Origin: Mycteria americana | Lineage: Eukaryota; Chordata; Aves; Ciconiiformes; Ciconiidae | Direction of reading: 5' to 3' | Length of the DNA: 64,000 bases | NCBI RefSeq assembly: GCF_035582795.1 | Contig: NC_134390.1 | Span: 665,060-729,059 of the forward strand | Part shown: one piece after another, positions 42,741 through 55,400 of the stretch | Position numbering within the stretch: the stretch's first letter is position 1 | Layout of the letters: each line of letters begins with the position of its first letter | Program-made: the position numbers and the translations under genes | The notes under the pieces: model-generated | Databases searched by the model: none | What the model saw: only the letters and a program-made list of their open reading frames with translations | What the model was told of the DNA's origin: nothing

Positions 42741-45284
42741 ACACGATGCCCTAGGAAACGCGGTCTGAGGCACGCTTGTCTTTCATCCATCCTCATCTTC
42801 CCAAGGCCCTTGTGCTCTCTTAGGACGCTTCTAGCTTGGTGCTCTCTTCACCAGGTGAAGAGAGATTTTATTTCCATAGCCTGGCTTATGCTGAATGTGG
42901 AGATGGTGCTGACTACTTCCTAAGCCTGAATTCAAATCTCTATTTTGGGGACTCTTCCCTAAGGGGGAGAGCCCTTCTCAACCCAGTAGTCCTGGCACAT
43001 TACTTTCCTCTAGCCTTTTGTCCTGGGATCCAGGTGCAGGCAGTTCTTGTATCTGTCTGTGCCCGATAACTGTAGTTTCAAGTCGTGCTCTCGCTGGCAC
43101 GCTCAAAGGAGAGGCGATTGTTTTCCAAGTGTCTCTGCTTCGTGCTCAGACATTCGAGTAATCCTGTGGTCTGGTCAGCGTTGGACAGAAGAGGAGGAGA
43201 AACCTGTTTTTCTGTGCTCTGGCTGCTGCCCTGGGTGGCCTCCCACACTGTCCTCCTTGTTGACACTGCACATTACTGGGAGAGGGCACAAAAACTGGTG
43301 CGGTTGGGCTGCCTGATGCTCTTGAAATACAAACTATGACTCACCGTAGCGGGGTAGGAGACCCTGTGTCTGTACCAGCGCTATTGCACATGCACAGGGC
43401 TACTGCACTGCAAGAAACGCTTCCTTCTGTTTATTTTACTTGTCGTGGATGGCAGAATTTCAAGCCAGTGAAGCACGTTGTGACAAAATGTCTGGGACCG
43501 TGGCTGTGTGATCTTTGCTACAAAAATTTAGCAGGGAAAAGGGACGAGGTGGGATCTGAGACAATGCACTGACAATACCGGGTGCCTAAATCCACGGGTA
43601 ATGTGTAGACCTACTCGTAGGAGGGGTGATGCTTAACTCTTGGCAGGTCAGGGACAGTGCTTAGTGGACCCCTCTGCTTGCAGACGCTGCAGTCACAAGC
43701 CCAGAAAATGTAATTTCTGTTTCTTTCTGCAGCCCAAGCATACCTGGTCAGAGTGCTTTCTGCTCCAGGGCAAGCTGAACTGAAAATGGCTGATGTGGGA
43801 GAATGGGATTGCTACAGCTCATCTCTGGGAAGGAGAAAAGCAGAATTACCCACAGATTTCTAAGTAGAGGGGAACAATTTTAACCCTGCTCACCCACTCG
43901 CTCCCTTAAGTAACAGTGAAATTGCTGGAGAAGGAACTGCCTGTTGAGGGCAGGGCATGACTCTGCCTTGGCGTCACGTGCCGTGGCTGTGCTTAGCTCT
44001 GAATTTACCTGTCGGCCTGTCCAGACAGGCAAGAGAAGCAGAGACCTAGGAGCCAGCTCCTCCTCATCACGCTCCTGGGCACCCGCTGCAGGTAACTAGC
44101 CATCCTGGTCGGGGAGAGCAGCCCGGCTGGCCGGGGAGGACCAGGAGCTTGGCTTGTGGGTCCGATTCCTTCCTTAGGGTCCCTGATCTGCAGTAACAGG
44201 CTGTAATTCTGACCAAAACTTCACTTCAAGGAAAAATAGCAATTAATGCAAAGGTTTAATGGTCGCTGGGTTTGTTTTCTTTCATCTCCTTGGTGAGAGA
44301 TGATATGGGGATGTCCTCTTTGTTTCGTCCGACTTCTGTTTTGCTGCTTGCTCTTTTTCCCCCCCGTCTGAGTTGGTGCTCTTCTCTCTTTTAACCTATG
44401 GCTGCTGCATTTCTAGTTGTCCTTTAATCAGCTGATAGAGGTCTGCTGAGAAATCACTGCTCCGCTCATGGCTCTTGAGGATACCGAAGTTTGTCAGGAA
44501 CGCTTGGGCTGGAGTGTGAGTGCCTGGGCTGGACTTCAGAAGGGATGTAAGGTGGGGGGCAAGAAGGCAAACAATATAAGTAAAGAACAAGAAGACATCG
44601 CTGTGACAAGCTGAGCTTCCGGAGCTTGTGTGAAAGGCAGAGATCCTTTCTGAGGAGATGGTGAGAGTTAGTCTGGTGCTGGGAATGTTCACTTGCAGCT
44701 CTTACCCTTTTGTATCTGCATGCGTGCAAATATTCCTGGCTGTGGAATGGTTTCAGAGATGACACGACTCGGTTTTTCTCTCGCATAAATTGGAAATATC
44801 CCACTGTGGCGCTCCAGCTCTGTCTCTTCAGGGCAAGCAGGTCCAGGGATACACTGATTTTTTTTTTTTTTTTTGGGGTCCCATTTTACCCAAAAGCTGG
44901 CAGCTCCCGTGGTCGTATCGTAACTTCCCGCTTGAACAGAGCGATGAGACTTTCAGCCCTGTTATGCTGTATATTGGGAGCTCAATTTTTTCCTCCTTAA
45001 CGATAAGACTTTTGTAACGCCACTTACTGTCTGCTGTAATGCCAAATTCCTGGGAAATGCACTCGGTGGTGAAGCTGGATCTCTTTTAAGCCAGTGGGGA
45101 GGCCTGCTGCGTTTATCTAGGTCTTGTAACAAGGGCTGGTCAAGGCTTGTGTTTCTATGGTGTTGATTTAGGGTGACTAATCTATCACAAATCAACTCTT
45201 CTGTCACTTGCTGCTTCTCCGAATGCAGCTTTCTCCAGGTCAGTGTCTCTTCCCACCCTGACAAATGAAATGTCTTACAGGTCT

Positions 45285-45537
45285 TTAGGAAATAGCTTCC
45301 AGGGGAGGTTTAGACTGGATATTAGGAAATTTTTCTTCACCAAGAGGGTTATCAAGCATTGGAACAGACTGCCCAGGGAAGTGGTTGAGTCGCCATCCCT
45401 GGAGGTATTTAAAGGACGTTTGGATGAGGTACTTAGAGACATGGTGTAGTGGTGGTTTTTGGCAGTGTTAGGTTTATGGTTGGACTTGATGATCTTAAAG
45501 GTCTTTTCCAACCTATATGATTCTGTGATTCTGTGAA
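45285..45537 (+). mobile_element. CR1 LINE 3' fragment, opposite orientation
   Basis: It reads forward (GGGGAGGTTTAGACTGGATA ... GTTGGACTTGATGATCTTAA) and ends with ATTCTGTGATTCTGTG, the CR1 3' terminal repeat. It lies 2.5 kb from, and inverted to, the 42.4-kb copy. Confidence 0.9.
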
Positions 45538-45539
45538 AT

Positions 45540-48500
45540 AAGGCAGCAGGATAGAAAAATCTTGTCATCGGAGCAGCTCAACAAGCCTAGATAGATGCAA
45601 GGGGCTTTAAAAGTTATTTGTCCTCTTTCATGAGAGGGTTTTGCTTGCCACAGGGTAGATCTGTGAGTGTAGCTGGGTGTTTAAGATGTCTTGCAGCAAA
45701 CATCTAACATAATCTGCTTCCAGCACGGGTCGACCAAAGCTGCCAGGTCTCTACTTCTGGGAATGACCTCAGATGTTGTCCTCTATCTCCTCAAATCTTA
45801 GTAAATTAGTTTATTATTTCAAAGGCCACTGTGAGCGGATAGGGCCCTTCCAAGGCTGCCAATCTTTTCCACGTACGTTATGACTTTGTGAATCCCAAGA
45901 CCTTGAATTCTGGCCTCTTCCTGCAGAGCTGTGGGTTGGTGCCTTGCAAAGAGGAGCTGTTCTTCTGTAGCCTAGTCTTGATATCCGAGTGCCACCGGCG
46001 TGGCTTGTCTGGCTTAATGCACTTATTTCAAGTCAGTCTGGGGAATGTCTGTGGCGTCATATCTGACCTGGTTGCGTGGGTTTAACTGTGGCATTGAAAA
46101 GGAGCTTGGGTGGCTCTCCCAGCCCTCCCATCTTCTGCTGAGCAGCCTGAAACCAGCCAGGAGTTGCTTCTGCTGAAGCGTGGATGCTCAGCTCCTGGCC
46201 CTTGCTCCAAGTCAAGGGATGAAGGTTCAAATTCTCTTCAGCCAAGCTTGAGTTCCTCTCCCAAATCTAGGGCCTGTCTTCAGCAGATCATTATTCCTGT
46301 GCAGACTTCTGCAGCATCTCTAGCAAAAAAACCCCCACCCCAATATAGGCTTGATATGATAAATGAAATATTTTCAGTATTAAAGTTGTTGGGGAGTCCC
46401 TGGGGGGTTGTTTATTCTTGGTGTGATTTATCTCTCTGGTGGAGAGTGATAGAGCGATTTGCATTCTTAGCAAGAACCTGTTTGCATATATTTCGAAATA
46501 AGGGAGAAGCTCTTAAGGAGTGTGGTATTCGCCACATGCAGGGACAGCTCCTTTGTGTTGGCCTTTCCTGAATTTTTAGAATATGAGAGAAAGGATTCCT
46601 CGGCTGCTCTTACCGTGGAATTAGCGATTGGGAAACGAAGGCAGAGATGAAGCACGCAAGCAATTTGGAGTGAGAGGAGAGGATGATTGAAATCTAGGAA
46701 GGGTTCAGGTGACGCTAAGTGTCACAGGGAAGCATCTGTGGAAATAATTGCTGTTCTGAATTTGTTTGAGCACAATATTCCCTTTGACCCGTTCTTGCTG
46801 TGCCCTGCAATTAGCTGGGTGCAAATGTGGTGGTGTTACTTGGAGGCACAACGGTACAGGCAGAGCAACGGTGATATCAGCGTGGAAATCGTGTTGACTA
46901 AGCTAAAAGCAGAGTTTCCATTGGAAACATTAGCTTGGAGAAATAACTCTTCTAGATAAGAAGTGAAAATGTGAAAGAAGGAAATGGCTATTACGTGCTA
47001 CTCCTGTCTGTAGTTAAAATTACAGGCTGAAGGGGTAGGAAAGGCAGAGACATCTGCTGCTGATAATTTGTGAATGGGTTATGGTTACAGCACCTTAATG
47101 CCAAATACGCACAGTGCAGCTGGTGTAGATTTAATTTAGAAGCCTGTTCTGCAGTTGGAAATGCTTCGTGCTCATCCAGCTCTGTGATCCCGCCGGATTG
47201 CCATCCAGGAGCCCAGGGTGAACAAGTGCCTGATCGGGCGATGCTGCTTCTGCATCCTCTGGCTGAGGACACAGCCCCCTGCACGTGGTGGTCATCACCT
47301 TTACATTTCAATAAAACCATAGCGGGCAAAATAAGTGCCAGCTGCGCCGGCTGTGGTGCCGTAGGGAGAGAGGCTGTGCTGGTAAACATGTGTTTGTTCA
47401 CTGCATCCATCTGAAAAGCCAACAAAGCTCTGCTGCTTATGGCTCGGCAGCAACAGCCCTGCAGTGGCCTTGGCTTGTCATGAGGTGCCTTTGATTTTTT
47501 CTTTTCTCTTTTAATTTTTTTTTTTTTGTTGATAGCTTCCCATAGCTAGCTTTATTCTGCAGCTCTTGAATGCCTTAGGACAGTCAAACAGGATGTCCTG
47601 CAGTTGAGGATCAGGCTGAGCATGACTTTTTCTCCACTTCCCCAGCCTGTGGTAAGTCATAAAAGACAGCAAACCCCCCCCCCTCTTAGTGAGACTGACT
47701 CTTTTCTGTACTTTGTCCCTCTTTTTTTTCCCCTGAGCTAATGAATACTTAGGGCAGGGATGATGCTGGCTGATAGCTGCCCTGCCTTAAGCAGCGTCTC
47801 CCGGAGAAGCACGCGGGGAGCTCTCGGCAGCCTCCTCTTGCTGCTCCGTAAGCAGACCTGCCGTAGCTTGGCAGGGACGGGAGATCGGGGCGTCTCGCGA
47901 GGAAGCTGGTCGGATGTGCCCGAGGCGCAGCCGGGAGCAGGCTCTTCCCCTGAATCTGGGCAGAGCACCTTGCAGGCTGCTTCCATGAATCAGAGGGGAA
48001 GTTGGACGGGGCTGAATCCTTCCTGTGAACCGGCGCTTGTGCACCTATTTTCCTGGTAACTTCAAAGCTGAATGATCCTCTTCCAGCATCTGCTTCAGCC
48101 CCTCAATCACAAGAGTGAGGTAAAACCGGGTTTCCATGCTGGTGCCAAACCAGCTGCGGCACAATCAGCATTGCATGATTCGATCTGCAGTGGGAAGGAG
48201 CCTGGAGTAACCGCTTGGCTGATGTGCAAGTGTGAACACGCCACACGTGTTTGCTGTGTCTGCAGACCAGTTTTGATAAACGGGAGCATTTAGGGGCGAA
48301 CATGCACAGACCAAACCCCTCGGCTGCAGCGGCGTTGACCACCTCCACCCCTGTGGTTGTTGCAGTGCCTTTGGGTTTAGCGATGCTGGAAAAAGCTGTA
48401 AGGACTGAAATTCAGCACATGAACCAGTCTGTCACCCAGACTGTGTCTTTCCTGGGCTTTCCATCTCGGCGGAGCTGCTCGCTGGGATTGCAGCCCAGCG

Positions 48501-49395
48501 TAGGCTGCTACTGGGAAGGTTTTAGGCTAACCCAGCTGTGCTGGAGAGCTGGGAAGCGCTTATGTCAAGCCTCACCTCAGCTAAACTGGTGAGGCATTGT
48601 GTCTTCGGTTGCTGGGCTAGGTCTGGAAGAAGGTCCGCATGCACTTTCAGAGCCCGCAGTGAAGTGGTGGGGATGGTAAGTTGGGAAAAGCTGGTGTCTT
48701 GCAGGTTTTTCTAGCAGAATAAAAGTAAAATGGCTCTGTCCTGTTCTGGGTGCAGTGTAACTGGATTTGGCAGTAATCAAGGGACCATGTTTTAGGTAAC
48801 GCAGACAGGCAGTTGTACCAGAATTTTAAATTCTGCTTGTAAATACAGCACCATCCTAGCACCTAACCTCTTATCTCAATAATCTAGTTTAACATCTTAC
48901 AGCTGCCTTTTTTTCCTTAAACAAATCGTAAACACAGGCAGCAGCTTCAGAGTGAAAGAAAACCAAGACGGCTTCCATTGCGCGGATCCAATGCATGTTG
49001 TTTTTGTCATCCTACCCAAGCTTTCTGGCCTGTGAGGCGTGGGTTCGGTGACCGCTGTTGCTTCTTGTTCATGACTAACATCCTCCCGTGGCACTGCTCA
49101 GGAAATGAGGCACTCTGCAGCTTGCTCACTGCAGGCACAGTGGTCTCCCTGCTCCAGAAGATGCCTAGCTATTTGGGTTTTTTGGGTTGTTTTTTTTTTT
49201 TTTTAGATCGCCGTTCAAGCCCTAATGCATTGGGAAAGGGGTTTTTGCTCTTTGCGGCTTGCGGACTCGGAGGCATGGTCCCAGGCGGTGCCGCTTGCTT
49301 CGATGAAAGCCTGCGGAGTAAACGCGGCGTCTGCAGGCGGGGAATCCTTGCCGGGAGGAGAGGCATCCCTTGCAAAGCACGTGCCTGCATGGTTA

Positions 49396-49427
<32 letters not shown>

Positions 49428-52400
49428 CCCCCCCCCAGTATGTGCAGATCGGGCAGGGAGGTGGTTTGTGGTGGTGCCCTCTCTCATTCGATGCGCAAGA
49501 GATGTCAATCGAATGATTAAATACGACTTGTTTGAAGTACCAGCTCCTAGGAGCATCAAGTGAACAAGGAATATCGCTGTGTTTGCGACAGAGAGGATAA
49601 GAGGATCTGTGGAGCTTGAACACCATGGCTGGCCTCATCCAACACGTGGGACCCCCCTCTCTTCCATGTCTGAACTTGGCTTTGCGAGGGCTGGGAGCTC
49701 AGAAGCCACCGGACTTGGGTTTTTTTTTTTTCCCCCCCCTCTGCTCCCTGCTCTCGTGTCCCTGGGGTGTGCTGCCGTGGCACGGGTACACTTGATCTGC
49801 CCTGCTGTTTGCTCTATCAGTTGGCAAACTTTCACCTTTCCCTCTCCTTATTTTCCTGGTTTTATCTCTGGAACAGCTAGAGCTGCTACAAATCACCTGT
49901 CCTCCTCCAAAACAGGGGGAAAAGCTTCTATTTAAGAAGCATCTCTTGGGGATGGGGCCGGCAGCCCCCGTGGTTTGGGTGCTGAATGGGGGAGAGGGTA
50001 GGGAGGGCTCAGACAAGGCTGGGAGAGGCGTCTCCTGCTTTCCTGTTTCACCTGAAAGTGGCTGTGATTTCCCACAACGGGGGAAATAGAATTGTTTAGC
50101 CCATTCCTGGAAACCAGCCCTGGTCTGGCTGGACAGAGCCCTGCTACAGGCGAAGGGGAAGGGGTGCCAGCTGCCCCAAATCCCCTGGTGCTGCTGGACC
50201 TTGACTCTGGGGTCACCAGTGCTCCCCAGTTTGGGCCTGTTCAGACCTGCAAAGGGAAAAGAGCCATTGCTGTTCCTGCACCGGCTCAAACTGGAGGAGG
50301 CGGTGGAGTTGGGAATGGCCGGTCTGTAGGAATGGTGGGGTTTTTTTGGGGGTCTGATTGAGTAGTTTTGGCTCTTTGTCCCAGAAAATGAAAATTCCTG
50401 CCGCTGCAGTTGATGTAGCTGATGGATGTGTATCCTTTAAGCGTGATGCTTTCAGGGCTGCTTTGCGTGATGTCGGGTTGTGAATCGTTGCTCGATGCTT
50501 TCTTTGAAACTCAAGCCTGTGAGAGTAATACTTTGCTGAAACTGTTCTCCTATCTAAAAGCTTGTTTTGATTAGTTTTACCCTAGAAATGTTTTGGGGCT
50601 CTGAATCTCTAAATGAATCCGTCACAGATGCGGAACGTTAACACGCAGCAGCTCCTTTACTCCATGTGATGTTACAAGCAATTTAGGGCCTTGCTTGTTC
50701 ATGAGTAGTGATCATGGGCATTAGGAGCTGGTTTAATTTAGAGAGGGGGTTTCGAACAAGGAGGAAGAGCCCCAGATCAGGAGGTCTCTACTGAAAAGAC
50801 TGCTCAGGAAGCCCAAAAGTCTGATGGAGCCCGTGGCAGCCCGTGACTCAATGCCGGAGGATGCTCCACCCTTCCCGGTGTGTGTTTCTTTCCAGTTCCC
50901 ATGCTGCGGTGCTCCCAGGTCCTTCACCAGCATCGAAACTTGTTGCGTTTCAAGCTGGCTCTTGCCTCTTCTGCTGTGTTTGCTCCTGGGGCAGGGACGG
51001 GGGGTCTGTGGGCGCTCCTGTGATGCTGCAACTGAGCGCTCCTCTCTGTTATTGCTCTTATCGGTGGCCACTGGCCTCTGCTCTGGGTGGGGTGTGCCAG
51101 GCTTGCTCATCCTGGTTGGCAGGCAGTCTTGAGACCTGGCTCCGTGTCTGCGAACTCTTGCATCAAGTTGGTCCAGAGAGGATGCGTGCTCGGATGAGGC
51201 TCATCGGTTGGGAACGAGGGCAGAGCCTGAGCCAGGCCAGTGCCAAACAGCCCCTTCCCGTCTTCCCACAGCCAGCCCAGATGGCATCAATAGGTACCGG
51301 CCTGTGCCAAAAAGTCACAATACAGGCAAGATGCAAAAAGGGAAGCTCTGCCAGCCCGTGTCAAAGTTGCGGCCGCGTGAAAAGGTGCTTTCGTGTATTT
51401 GTTGAAGGAGAGTTTGAGAAAGGACGCATTGCTCACATAAAAATGCCGTATTAAAGCAATCCAGCTGCCACTAATGCAGTGCCAGTGGGGTCTGCCTTGG
51501 CTCGCAGATCCAGATGGGTTGCTGCAGCGAGTGCCCTGTCTAATTTTTGTGGCTTAAATGACAAAGCGTTGTGCCAGCGAGGAGTCAGGTTGGAGGTATT
51601 TTTGATGCAGTGCCCGAGCCGTAATCTGGAAATCTGTTTACTTCATTCCTTCCAGTCAGGGGAATGGCACTTTGAAATATTTTCTGCTTTTACATGCACA
51701 TGTAAGGATTTGTTGCCGAATTGCAGTGTGAGATCCTATAAAGATCCTTGGCTAATGTGGTAGAAGAGCTTGTAAATGGCTGGGTGGTTTTTTTTCTTCT
51801 GCCTCTGCGTGCTAACGAAGCTGCTGAGGGTTTGCACCGTGCTGCTTGGCTCTGGCCAGCCCTTCTCCCTGCCGTACACCGGCTCCCTTGGCCCCTTTCC
51901 TAGCTTGTTGAACAAGCTTCTCCTGTGCCACCCATCCAGGGTTGATGCAATTTGTGCCCGGACTCCAGGCCCCAGCTCCTGTCTCGCAGCAGGTGAGAGG
52001 AAGCACGTCCGCCATCCTTACAACTGCCTGGCACGCGTGTTTGCTCGAGGACTCATCGCTTTGGATGCGGGAGGCTGGATGTGTTTTGCAGCCCACCCAG
52101 AGGGTTGCATGCCCTGCAGCTCCTGCGTAGGCTCTCCCGGTGCTGTTCCGGCACCTTTGGAGAGCGATCATCCTTCACAAAAGAGTCGGGAAGGGTAGTA
52201 CCGTTGCGTTGATGACCCTGGAAACCCAAACCTGGGTATCTGGGGACTGGTCTGTGCATCCCCTCTCCTCCTTTCTGGTTTCCCAGACTCTGGATGCAAC
52301 GGCGAAGATGCCCTGCGATGCAGGGTCACAGTGTGGCCCCAGTGGGCTGGTGAGAGCCCCGCTGGGCTGAGAGCAGACCTGGTCTTGCTCTGTCAACGCT

Positions 52401-55400
52401 TTTTTTGGGTTTTTTTTTAGCTTTGCTGCCGGGGATGTGGCTGCTCGGATGTCTGCTCCTAACAGCATTACTGGGGAGCGCCGGTGGCCGTAATTGAGTT
52501 CAGCGTGTCCCCAGGCTTGCTCACTCCCATACCGCAAAGTGTTTAGGGAGCCTGTAAGTGCCCGATTCCTCACAAGGAATGAGATTCGCAGCCTGTTCCT
52601 TAGAGAGGGATTTTCTTAAGTCTCTCTGACCTTCTCGAAACTCATACTTGCAGCTCCTTTGGTTGTCACACAGCTGGACCCTCCTCTGAATGCCTCATTG
52701 CAGTGACATGTTGTTTGCAGACTGGGAGTGTCTGGACTCTCTGGGGTAGGAATTGTCACGCTTACGTGTTGCCTGGCATGGAGGAGCCTCCAGCCTTGGT
52801 CTGGGGGCGTTAGCAGAGGCTCCAGGAGGGTTTTTAAATCTAATCAATTTAATGGAGGAAGGGGTGGCATGAGCTGACTTGCATCAGCTAATAAATAGCT
52901 GCCAGTCTCATGACACTGCCTTGCCCAGCTCCCAGGAGGTTGCAGCCACTTTGGGTCTTGCAAAAAAAAAAAAAAAAATGTTCTTCCAACCTAGAAATGG
53001 AGGTTAGCGGTGGCAAGAGGGATCCAACCATGCGGCAGCACAGGGAGCTTCACCTGCTACATCCATCCACGTGCAACGCGTAGAGCCACCATCCATGCAT
53101 GGGCTGGTGCTGGGCTCGTGCGGGAACAGTGCTTCATCTTCCCGGGAGGCTGACAATCCGCTGTCTAATAAATCTCATGGAAAGCAGCGAAATAACAGGG
53201 CTCCCCGGAGCTACAGAAGGAAATTATTTAATTGTCTTTTTTTTAATAGAGAAAAGGGTTGCTCGCATGCTGCAACTAGATGTTATGAATAGGCTGATTT
53301 GTACTGGAAAAAGCTTCTTAAAATGCAAGTGCGTTGCCAGAGGCTCTGCAGAGGCTCCATGGAGCATTGTTTTGTTTTGACATGTCAACAGTGGTGTTAA
53401 TTGAGTGTGAGCCAGGAAAATAGTAAAACCTCCATGTAAATGAATGGGTCTTTCCAAGACTTAGAGTCTTCAGTAGCAAATCAGAGTGGTGCCAGGGGTG
53501 AGGATTTACTTAGACTTCAGAAACCAGCCTGTTCCTCTCGGACCACGTGCGTAAAGATTTTTTTTGTTTTGCTTGGCAAATAAATTTAACCAAAAAATGC
53601 ATTTTGATGGAGCAACGAAGATACTGAGAACGTGACAAATACTTTTACAGTATTGTAACAGTTTATTTTCTGCATCCTGAAAATGTTTAATGATGTTAGT
53701 CTCAAAACTCCAAAGACTTCAAAGCCTCTTTAATGAAATGTCACTCTTGTTTTCTGGGAATGTTCAGCTGTTCCTTAACTGGCTTGGTTTCTCCCCCAAA
53801 TCTCAGCAAAGTCTGAACTTCCTGGGGAGCAGTTGGCTGAATACAAACCCATATCTTTGCATCCTTGGCCAGGCAAAGCCCTGGGTCCTGCTTTTAGGTA
53901 TTTCTTACACTGGGCATTCATGTTAAAATGTATTTCTGGCTTTGCTTATCAGGAAAAAGTGTGTGGCCCAGCTGACATCTGAGCAGCAGCCCCACAACCG
54001 GTCTCCCACACCGGGTATTCTGCATTGGCCTCTAGCACTGGTTTCTGGCTCTGGTTTTGTCTTAGCTGGTGTGTTATCCCCAGCTCTGGCTATTGCCGTG
54101 GCCAGTAACGGTCTGTTGGAAGGAGGCATTTTGGTGCCGTGATGGTGGGAGGGAAACCTGCTGCTGTGCAGACACCGAATGCGAGTGACTAAGACTTTCA
54201 GCAGGAGCAATTGTCCTCCGAAGCCTTTTCCCTTCTGCCAAGTCCTGATGAGCTGTGAGCGTGAGTTTTGCAAGTTGGCGAGGAAAAAAAGGAAAGTGAT
54301 AAAGCATGAGAAAACGCTTCAGCAAAATGCTTCCTACCAGCCTACGAGCGGTTACTGAGGGTACTTAGAATTAAATGCAGATTTAAAAGCCGAGGATCCT
54401 CCTTTGGGCTTAGCGTAAAGGAGGAAGAAGAGCAGACGCTGTGCCCGTTTCCCTGTATGAGCAGGTAACTTTCCATGCTCTCATTTCTTCCCCAGGAGCC
54501 CAGATGTCCCTCCCGCACCCCACACTGGAGGTCCCAGTGCTCACGCAGCCGCGCCGCGGTCACCGGGCTGTGGCTTCGGTGGCCGTTACGCTAATTTTCA
54601 GGATGACTTGCCCAGTTTCCCTTAAGCCGGCTTATGTTTGGGGAATGGCAAACCCTTCCAGAGGATGTTCTCCCCCTTGTACGGTTGTTTGGCTTCTAAC
54701 ATATGTGTTTTAGCTTCCCGGCTGTGTGCTGCTTTCCCTGAGCCCAGCTGTTGAACTGCTGCTCACGCGGGGCTCTCGGCCAGCAGCGTGCGGTTCCGTC
54801 CACGCTTCACCATCAGCCACCTGCTTTGGGAAGCTGCCGCCTACCCCCGGTCCCCATCTGCGAGGCTCCGGTTAGTCAGACGGGGCTGGAGGCCAAAGCT
54901 GGAGACGTTTCCTGCTTGGGATTAATGACTCTTCCAGTTGCAGCGATGGAGGCCGTGCGTGTGCAAGGGCTGCGTCGCTGGTCCGTCGGCACGCTGGTCG
55001 TAGATGGGCCAGCTGCGTCGCCGGCTGTGCCAGGGGGATGTACCGAGGGGGAGGCATGGCACCGCCTCGGGCTAGGTCTTTCTGGCACCAGTAGCCAGCA
55101 GAAGTGAGTCACCCCGCTGGGTAAAGCAAAGAGGGATGCGCAGGGGGAGCCAGCTCTTGCCTCTGCCTTGCCGCATCCTCCTGGCTTCCCAGGTACGAGG
55201 GATCTATCGCAACCCTGGCCCAAATAAGTTGCTGGCGGGGGCGGGGGGGGGGCTGGAGCTGAGCTACCAGCTGCAGCCCTTTGCACACAGCAGTCAGCTG
55301 GCTTCTTTGTGCTGTTCTTCCTTCTCAGCATCTCCTGCAGGTGAGCTTTTCCCATGTCTTTAAACCTCGACCGTGGTGGCTCCTGTGCTGCTTCCTCATC

